Part shown: one piece after another, positions 56,785-64,000 of the stretch
How positions within the stretch are numbered: the stretch's first letter is position 1
Layout: every line of letters starts with the position of its first letter
NCBI GenBank assembly: GCA_016800925.1
Contig: JABCPU010000258.1
Coordinates: 1-64,000 of the forward strand
Reading direction: 5' to 3'
Length of the DNA: 64,000 bases
DNA from: Suillus spraguei
Lineage: Eukaryota > Basidiomycota > Agaricomycetes > Boletales > Suillaceae
Notes under the pieces: generated by a model
The model's input: only the letters and a program-made list of their open reading frames with translations
Databases searched by the model: none
Told to the model about the DNA's origin: nothing
Program-made: the position numbers and the translations under genes

Positions 56785-58708
56785 GTGACATTGAACTCAG
56801 TCACTTTGTCATTGTCATTGTTGTCAGTCATGTTCTTAATGAGAACACTTGCCGGAGTCAGAGCAACTTCCTCGACAAAGTGTTGTGCTGCTAGGTGTAA
56901 GGCATGCTCCATACAACTAAATAGATGTTAGCATATACAGAATGTAATATCAAATAGATCCCTTACCGCACACAGTGCTCGCCTGCAATCCATTTCTTGC
57001 CAGAAGGATTGATAGTAAGGGAAACAGTTTGAATTGCAATGTCGTTATTGGTGGCATTGTCAGCTGTGAACCATCCGACCTTGGTGCGAATGTCATAGTT
57101 GTTAATAGTCTGAATCAGAATCCTTCCAATATTGCTGCCACTATGATTGCCATTGATGATTGTGAATGCAAGTTGCTCAGTCTTCAACTCCCACTCCTGA
57201 GGTTCCCATCAGGGGAGCCAATATAATGCGCTGTGACAGAGAGGAAAGGGACACCAGGTTCAGATGTCCATGAATCAAAGGTGATGGAAATCTTGCTGTC
57301 AACATGTTTAAGTTTCTCTTTGACATGCTGGATGGCAAGCTTAGCCCATTCAAGAACTTTATCGCAAGTTTTTGTGCAATGGGGAATATCCCTATCTGAA
57401 AGCGAGGGCTGAAGGTATTGAAGTAAGCAATGGAATGGTTCCTTGTTGACGAGTTGGAATGCTTATGCATTGCATGAGTGTCCTAAGTTATGAATACATG
57501 AAATGAAAAAACAGCACCTCATCATCAGACACAATTAAGTCGATGATATAGTCCATTAGGCCAGACTTTGTGAATTCAGGCACTTTAGATGTGAGCAAAC
57601 CATCTAATGTTTGTTGGGCTGCATCTGTCGATTTTCAGTCAGGGGGTATGGCATGATCATGCATCTGGATACCTTGTTCCTTGCAGCAGTCTCAGTAGAG
57701 CAGGAAGTGGCATTTCAGGTTGCAAGCAATATGGGTGTGGCAGGTTGAGATGCTGCCTTTAAAAAACATTGGTGGGATGGTATGTCATTGGCTCTGAAAT
57801 TGATGTCACCCATGAGTGTGATTGGTTCAATGAATTGAAATGTACCTGCATACCTCGCACCACCAGCCATCTTCTTGATCTTGGGTGTGAGGGTTGATAC
57901 AACCTTTTTCCTGTGTGAATATCATCTTCAAGTCCACACTGCACTTGTCCTTCTTGGTCTGCTTGCGATGCTCACAATCTCCAAGTGCCTTTGTCCTCTC
58001 ATAAGCCTCCTCTTTGTCATCTTTGTCCTCACCATCTGAAAAGTCCTTGAGTGCTGGGGGCTCGTCATTGTCATCATAAACCAGAGGGGTGGTTTGCACT
58101 CACTTGGGTGCAGGCTGGCCTTGAGGAGCTGCTGGGGCTGATTGTTTAGGTAGAGTGATATTGGCAGCTTCATGCAGTTTCTCTGTTGGTTTAATGGCCC
58201 GACTGGAGCGACAAGAGAAAAAAATAGTCAGCTTGCCATTGGGTGCAGGTGGTGCAGGCGGAGGAGGTATGGGGGAGTTGTCATCAGGGTCGTTGTACCA
58301 CTGAATATCATTAGCATCTTTCAATAAACTGTCGGGTCCAAGTGCACATGTCATTTTTGCAGTGGGAGGAAAGGTGAATATTGAACCTGGGATAAGTCAC
58401 CATCATTTATATCAAAATTTGTGATGCAAAATCAAAAAAATATGATGCACCTTGAGTATACCATTGCCATTGAGATTGAAGTATAAGCTTGAAGTAGTTG
58501 AATGAGAATCCTGAAGATACATTCTAGACATAAAATATATTATAATCTGGATAATGACGGACATTGGGCTTACCGGAACACTGAGTAGATCAACAAGCTG
58601 GAAGTCATATGCTGCCAATGGACATGTACTGACTGTTTCAGTCATAGAGTAGAAGCCACTCTTGATTTTCCCAAGATCAATATACCCGGGACTGATGGCA
58701 ATGGCCAT
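56785..58708 (-). pseudogene. hAT transposase, N-terminal half (inverted segment)
   Basis: Start codon at 58708 on the minus strand, followed by an intron near 58515-58570. A Pro-rich spacer, an acidic block (YDDNDEPPALKDFSDGEDKD) and a BED-type finger start (GWWCEVCR, about 57865) come next. Then follow EFTKSGLMDYIIDLIVSDDE and the catalytic-domain region KVGWFTADNATNNDIAIQTV (about 57030-57090), with its DNAT motif, and ALHLAAQHFVEEVA. It stops at EFNVTV next to LTR D. Its continuation (DTVGKVLALVTQ) is on the plus strand at 60033. Some frames contain stops. Confidence 0.82.
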
Positions 58709-58737
58709 GTTTGTTGCCTAGAAGTAGAGAAGGATAC

Positions 58738-60032
58738 TGTCATATACCATACATTCAGGTCTAGATCAAATCCAATCCATGGACATCCAGACACCCAATC
58801 TACACATATCTGATCCACCCATCCGCTCCAATCCATATCCATCTGTGTCCATATCCAATCCATGTCCATATCCGATCCGTGTCCATATCCGATCCGTGTC
58901 TATATCCGATCCGAGTTCATATCCGAACTATTCCCGCGCACCTGTGCATCACCCCTTTTAGAATATACCTGTGTCTCCAGCTTTTGGGTATCTCTGTGCT
59001 TCCGGCTCTCGGTGATCTCTGCCTCCGTCTTGATAAGTATTTTGTACAAGCTTCATCTCCGAGTTCATAGCCTTATGTCCCGCTGTACTTACTAATGTGT
59101 TTCCGTATGCTTCAGACATAGCCTCAGACTATCCGTACTTACCTTCCGGTATGCTCCTACAGTATATAAACTTGTAGTACAACTCCTGCAGACCTTAGTC
59201 TGATTCATTGTTCCTACTTCTGTATATTCCTTGATTACTCTGTATCCTGTTATCATGTCTATATAACTCCGTTCCCGTTCTTGCACTTGGGCTCTGGCCC
59301 TTGTAAGCTTCCGACTCAGGCCTATGGGATCACTCCCTGGCCAGAGCTTTGATCCTATGTCCTATAATCTTTTCGGACTTTGTCCATCTCCGTCTATCAT
59401 CTGTTTCACCTCCGACTCTACCTTTGGTAGTCTTATACTGTCTGTTTCTATTCCGGACCCTGTCCAGAGTAGTCTATACTATCTCTACACCATATCCGGA
59501 CCTACTCCTCTCAAGTAGCCAACACTTCCTCTAAGATCCACAGAGCTATGCTCATCCGATCATCCGCTCCTCCGCTCCTCCGCTCCTCCGCTCCTCCGCT
59601 CCTCCGCTCCTCCGGATCCATCCTATCCTATCCTCTGACATCTATGGATCATCTTTCCCTCCGGAGCTCTGCTCCTATCCTGCCCTGGACTTTGTCCAGC
59701 GGTCCATCCTTCATCCGTTCTACTTGGAGCTTGTTCCAGTAGTGTTACCATTACTCCCTACCTTCCAGAAATAGTTCCGGCGCATTCCCGCACTCATCCG
59801 GAAGTCCATCGGAGCTCTGTTGAGCTATCCTGCCTTAGAGTTCGTCCGGACCCTCCATCCAGACTTCACCAGAACTCTCCCTTGGACTTCATCCGAAATT
59901 AAGGGCACATACTCGGGTAAGGGGCACAGCGTACGAGCTGAGGCCAAGCCCCTTTGACTTTACAACCCTCCAGTACAACCCCATGTAAGACCAGGACTTC
60001 TTACTAATCTCTGGTTTTGCATGGTCGTAACA
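58738..60032 (+). mobile_element. LTR D, short allele
   Basis: 1295 bp, TGTCATATACCATAC to GTCGTAACA, with TATATAAA and, 34 nt on, AGTCTGATTC as predicted self-primer. Flanks are GATAC and GTCGC. Confidence 0.9.
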
Positions 60033-61405
60033 GTCGCTGACACTGTTGGAAAAGTGCTGGCACTGGTTACACAGGTACATTTTACCTCATCTGAGTAGCC
60101 CCTGGTGAACCCTTTTTTTAGGTACGGAAATCTCCCCAAGCCCATACCTTCTTCCAAAAGTGCTGCACCAAGGTCAATGAGCCAAGCCTCGAGCTTTTGA
60201 AATGGATTTGCACTTGATAGGCCTCGCTTTTTAGTATGCTGGAGTGCACACTCAAGTTGCATAAAGTTAGTTGGTTTCTGTCCCTGTCCCTACAAACAAT
60301 ACTAACTTGATCCAATCTACCGGCAGGGAGTAAATAGATTCATACAGCTTGCAGTCTGCAGATGATAGTGATGAAGTCCCAAACTTGCAGGGCAAATCTT
60401 ATGGAGCCTTCAAGCTTTCAGTTGAAGAATGGAAGAAGTTAGAATTGATGCATGATGTGCTTCAGGTGTGTGCACACTTCTTTGGTGTTTTATCAACTTT
60501 GTATTAATCTACTGTATAACTAGGAGCCGCAAATGCTCAACAGTCCTTTTCCACAACTCATAAACCTACTGTATGGCGCACGATTCCAGTCCTGGAATAT
60601 CTTCAACAAACTTGGCAAAATATGGCCAGTTCGTCGAGGTTTGATGACTTTTCAACTGCCATTCACTCTGGCCTTGATAATCTTCGCAAGTGGTACTGCA
60701 AGACTGATGAAACTGACGTCTATTTTGTTTGCCTTGGTATGTGTTGTGTTTATTTATAATGCCCTATCTAATGCACTACTCTACTATCCAGCACTCAACC
60801 CTAACTACAAGGTCACATATGCGAAGGATAAATGGGAGCCTGCTGACTTCAATGAGGGTATGAGACGCTTGCAGCATGTTTTCGACAAATACTATCATTC
60901 TCCTTCTTTGCCAATGCAGAGCCTGCTGTTGGAGCTCCTGCCTCACTTGCATGCAAGGGTCATACAGCCACAGCTGAATGTGCAATGCTGTCAAGTCTCA
61001 TGTCGCTAGTGACACCGTGAGCCAAAGGCCTTGACAAGAACTCAATGATTACCTTGCTGCCCCACTAGAGGATGTTGAGAATATAGTAGTATGGTGGGGG
61101 GTGAGTTTTTTTTTTGTATCACTATTCTTGCAAGTTGACATAAATACTTTTAGCACCATTCTATTCAATATCCCACCATCTCTTGCATCAAAAGATTACC
61201 TTGCTATTCAGGGCTCTGCCATTGCATCTGAACGAGCATTTTCCACCAGCGGCATCACTGGGACCACACACCAAAATTGTTTGTTGCCGGCAACATTTAG
61301 GCCCTTCAGCTGTTGAAGAATGGATATTGTCATGGTCATATATCTGCAACAGCTCAAGCTGAGTTTGCTGCTGCTTGTGAATACTCTGTCATGGATATGG
61401 TGTAG
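60033..61405 (+). pseudogene. hAT transposase, C-terminal half
   Basis: It opens with ADTVGKVLALVTQ, directly continuing the minus-strand half. Landmarks are YGAFKLSVEEWKKL-like sequence near 60400, HEVLQ, NYKVTYAKDKWEPADFNEGM (60800-60860), and the C-terminal dimerisation block DYLAIQGSAIASERAFSTSG (61186-61245) with LLPATFRPLQLLKN. It ends at TAG 61403. Introns near 60480-60520, 60720-60790 and 61100-61150 are likely. Frame breaks near 60610 and 60990 suggest inactivation. hAT transposases cut and paste the element using this RNase H-like fold with an inserted domain. Confidence 0.82.
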
Positions 61406-61699
61406 TTACTCATTTATGTTGAATTTTTCATGTATTTCTTGTAATTTTTTTGAATTTATCATAGTGTTCAAGCATTCAAATGCATTCAGAACTCAAACCA
61501 AACACTTGTGAAACATTGCAAGGGTCTGGTCTAATTTTCACCCTCCTTGTGAACTGGACCTAGGTCCAGTTCAGGCACATTTAGAGCCTAAGAACTGGAC
61601 TGAACCGGACTTTGTCAGCACTAGCCTGCACTACATTCAGTTTCACAGTCTATCAAACAGGATATGGTTGCTCAAGGGTTGGCTTTGCGTGCAAGTTGA

Positions 61700-62610
61700 T
61701 TAGTACTAGTATTACTACCACTAGATAATCAGTGACTCACAATCTAGCTACTAGTGCTATGATAATCTTTGGATCTCTCAAATATATCTATTTTTTACTA
61801 GACAAACTTTACTTCTGAAGTGAAAGTCCTAACTGTTCGCATAGCAGCATTACATACTCAGGTAAATCAAACTCTGCTCGATAACACTTGACAAGCACTT
61901 TCAAGATTTAGATTGACTGAGCGTTCATTTCAGTGGTTTTGCAGATGCTGGGCCAAAGATAGTAAGATAGACCTCATTCATACATCAGTTCATCACATGA
62001 CTTAGCATGACTTTTCAATATAACTCATTGTATACAAAACATGAGCAAAATCCATTCCAGGATTATGTGTGTATAGTCTGTAGCAAGCCAGGCATGTATT
62101 TTTTATGATGTAATGTAAAAACTGAGAGATGAGTAGGCTTTATATCGTCAAAATGTCATGAGTGAGCATCCAGGCATGTCACAAATGGGTCACAAAGGTA
62201 AATTTGCTACCAAAAAGCCTACTCCTCCTTCAGTTGACCGAAAATAATAACTCTGAGTAAACCATTTTGATATAGTAGTATGTGTCTACAAAATCTTGGA
62301 ACAGATTTTGCTAATTCTAATTTGAAGTAAAGTTACGAGCCAAAATCATGCATTCTGGCCTCAAGTCACGTGATGAACCGGTGTATGAACGAGGTCAGAT
62401 GATGATCGACGGAACTTAATACAGACTTACATAATTATTACATCTACAGCTCGATCGGTTCAAGTTTGTAGGTTACCGAATTCAGTCCAATTTGGAGTAC
62501 CAATGGCATTATGGTGGAGTCAGCCTGAACCAGCAACCGAAGTTGATTTCCTTACACAGCCTCCTATTGAACCAACTTCATACCAATATTTCATTTGCAC
62601 TTTGACCACC
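61700..62610. other. Intergenic region upstream of the epoxide hydrolase
   Basis: AT-rich unique DNA without ORFs over 65 codons or visible repeats. A palindromic TCACGTGA (about 62365) and a pyrimidine-rich leader before ATG 62611 are possible promoter elements only. Confidence 0.4.
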
Positions 62611-64000
62611 ATGTCATCTGAAACTCCTTTCCAAATCAATGTCCCTGACGAGAAACTGTCCACCCTCCGTGCTAAACTCGAACTCGCTACTTTCCCAGAT
62701 GAACTACAGGATGCCGGGTGGAAATACGGCTCACCCCTGGTGGATATGAAGCGCCTCACAGAAAGGTGGAAAAACCAGTACGACTGGCGTAAACATGAAA
62801 AAGAAATCAATGAAAAGCTGCCAATGTTTACCCGCAATATTGACGTAGATGGTTTCGACACGCTCAACATTCATTATGTTCACAAGAAGAGCGAAACTGT
62901 TGACGCTATTCCGCTGTTGTTTTGCCACGGATGTAGGTTGATGCTGATTTGTATCCATATAAACCAATATCTTCTGATCTCAAACAGGGCCTGGAAGCTT
63001 CTGGGAAGTCATGAAGATTTTGCCACTTCTCACTGCATCGGCCCCTGAACATCCTAGCTTTCATGTTGTGGCACTTAGTTTGCCTGGTTATGGCTTTTTC
63101 GGAGGCTCCTCGCAAACAAGGCTTTGGTCTTAACCAATATGCTGAGGTGATCACTATTCATTACACGTTCTAAGTTCTCCACATATTGACTGACGTACCT
63201 AGGTAGCTCACAAACTCATGATTGCTCTCGGGTACAACGAGTATGGTACGTCGCTAAGTTACTGCTATTATTGTCTCCGATGGATCAACCAATTTGTTCA
63301 TTTCTCTTACAGTTACCCAGGGAGGTGACTGGGGTTGCCTTGTGAGTAATTTTTTACAAGTAGACATTATGACTTATTATTGCTGTATCCTTAGATCACT
63401 AGGAAAATGGCTTCTGTGTATGGTGGGAGGCACCACAAAGCATGGCACACCAACATGCCAGTGTATGTCATTTTCTCGCTCAGCACACCCCCTGATTCAT
63501 TCTTATTTATGTAGGGCCAAAGTACCGACCTGGAAATCGCCCCTATTTTTCTTGTCTTTCTTGCTAACCCCATGGTCTACTGAGGAAAAAGCAGGCATCG
63601 AGCGCACCAAGTGGTTCCACGCCAAAGGACAAGGCTACTCCGCTCAACAGAGCACCCAGCCGCAGACCTCGGTTATGGTCTCACTGATAGCCCTGTTGGC
63701 CTGCTTGCTTGGATCTACGAGAAACTGGTCGTTTGGACAGACAATTACAATTGGTCTGATGACGAAGGTACTAGTAGCAGCAATATCATTTTCCTGGATA
63801 TTGCTCACCTATTAAAATAGTGCTGACGTGGATCTCATTGTATTGGTTCTCCCGTGCCGGCCCCGCTGCCTCCCTTCGCATTTACTTTGAATTGCGTGAA
63901 GATTGCGAGGATATAGGCCGAGACCCCACTATTCCTATGGGAGCATCGTTTTTCCCCAAGGAACTCATAGTCTTACCTGCAGCGTGCGTTTCTATCAACC
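62611..64000 (+). CDS. Epoxide hydrolase (EHN plus alpha/beta hydrolase), 3' end outside window, frameshifted
   Basis: Epoxide hydrolases add water to epoxides to give diols, in detoxification or secondary metabolism. ATG 62611 begins the EHN domain ([33 protein letters not shown]). The hydrolase fold follows: HGWPGSFWEV oxyanion motif (joined over an intron), LPGYGF, and the nucleophile elbow QGGDWG with its catalytic Asp. Introns are 62933-62987, 63147-63202, 63246-63312, 63342-63394, 63473-63514 and 63768-63820. The last visible exon ends near PKELIVLPA at about 63985. Three single-site frameshifts are present: an extra T in 63095-63099, one at 63578-63583 and one near 63668. All splice sites are otherwise sound, so either it died recently or the sequence carries indel errors. 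The upstream in-frame ATG (62503) adds no conserved residues. A downstream His/Asp partner lies outside the window. Confidence 0.85.

Larger units (their letters stand above)
54821..61623 (+). mobile_element. hAT transposon with 8-bp target duplication
   Basis: Ends are inverted repeats: TAGTGCTGCCAGAGTCTGG at the left and, read inward, TAGTGCTGACAAAGTCCGG at the right. Flanking 8-mers are GCCTACAC (54813-54820) and GCCTGCAC (61624-61631), one mismatch. Two LTR D copies lie inside. Without them the element is about 3.8 kb. The transposase is split across an inversion. Confidence 0.88.
52435..61699 (+). pseudogene. DUF6532-like basidiomycete gene, split by LTR and hAT insertions
   Basis: An acidic lysine-rich N-terminus (from ATG 52435), a Pro/His/Gln-rich stretch, then LHHHLAEAEQGQLITMGMIR (53920-53990), an intron near 53994-54039, VFKKEAWGVVSHHYSL, INHAYLF, an intron near 54490-54540, and SPVNHPSVIETIYNTLW followed by LFLIGGIAVHNSLLEFQ. 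The frame reaches NMPT at 54815, is broken by the hAT element, and resumes after 61631 as LHSVSQSIKQDMVAQGLALR to TGA 61697. The C-terminal pattern resembles DUF6532, a mushroom-specific domain of unknown function. Stops at 52540, 52591 and 52699 are all TGA. A solo LTR (52932-53904) cuts the middle. The family name is tentative. Confidence 0.55.

Noticed and set aside
56353..56791. Repetitive ORFs on both strands (IGYGHRSDMDTD-like and CVHIRSVSISDL-like)
   Set aside because: By-products of the 17-bp repeat in LTR D.

Overview
The window is fungal nuclear DNA, most likely from a filamentous basidiomycete (Agaricomycetes). The evidence is the 45-67 nt GT-AG introns, a KDZ (Kyakuja/Dileera/Zisupton) transposase with a CxC2-type cysteine cluster, a BED-finger hAT transposase of the mushroom type, a DUF6532-like gene, and stacked Ty3 chromoviruses. 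No rRNA, tRNA, CRISPR or bacterial feature is visible. Only one ordinary metabolic gene is seen: a 3'-truncated epoxide hydrolase at the right edge. Almost everything else is mobile or former mobile DNA.

Layout. 1-2764: broken KDZ transposase. 3253-4025: unidentified two-exon gene remnant. 4788-5032: Ty1/copia Gag fragment. 5043-6346: spliced zinc-cluster/coiled-coil gene. 6391-7577: fold-back element with 10-bp target duplication. 7668-8430: solo LTR A. 8480-10030: three tandem-repeat fields. 10731-15106: wrecked minus-strand chromovirus G. 15107-26187: minus-strand chromovirus F, split by full-length plus-strand chromovirus C (17627-25039, target duplication GTGTC). 27432-35118: complete but RT-deleted chromovirus A2 (target duplication GAGTC). 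35149-37114: stack of broken LTRs E, A, D and C. 37125-45013: chromovirus A1. 45014-52115: minus-strand chromovirus F2 with its 5' LTR, peppered with solo LTRs. 52435-61699: DUF6532-like gene carrying a solo LTR and a hAT transposon (54821-61623), the latter holding two inverted D LTRs. 62611-64000: epoxide hydrolase.

How the elements work. In families A, C and F2, the sequence just after the 5' LTR is complementary, over 9-11 nt, to a segment inside the LTR that lies exactly 34 nt from the start of a TATA-like box. This is the Tf1/sushi self-priming arrangement rather than tRNA priming. A and C end pol with a chromodomain, and both carry an extra gene between the chromodomain and the 3' LTR: an antisense, intron-bearing zinc-cluster gene in A1 and A2, and a sense double-zinc-knuckle ORF in C.

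History. Target duplications date many insertions relative to one another. Inside the hAT element two inverted D LTRs carry swapped target duplications, and the transposase halves face opposite ways. Re-inverting 56785-58737 repairs both, so this is an LTR-mediated inversion. In-frame stops are mostly TGA where CGA (Arg) is expected, which points to CpG transition decay of methylated repeats. Several single-base T-run frameshifts, including in the epoxide hydrolase, may instead be sequence-quality problems.
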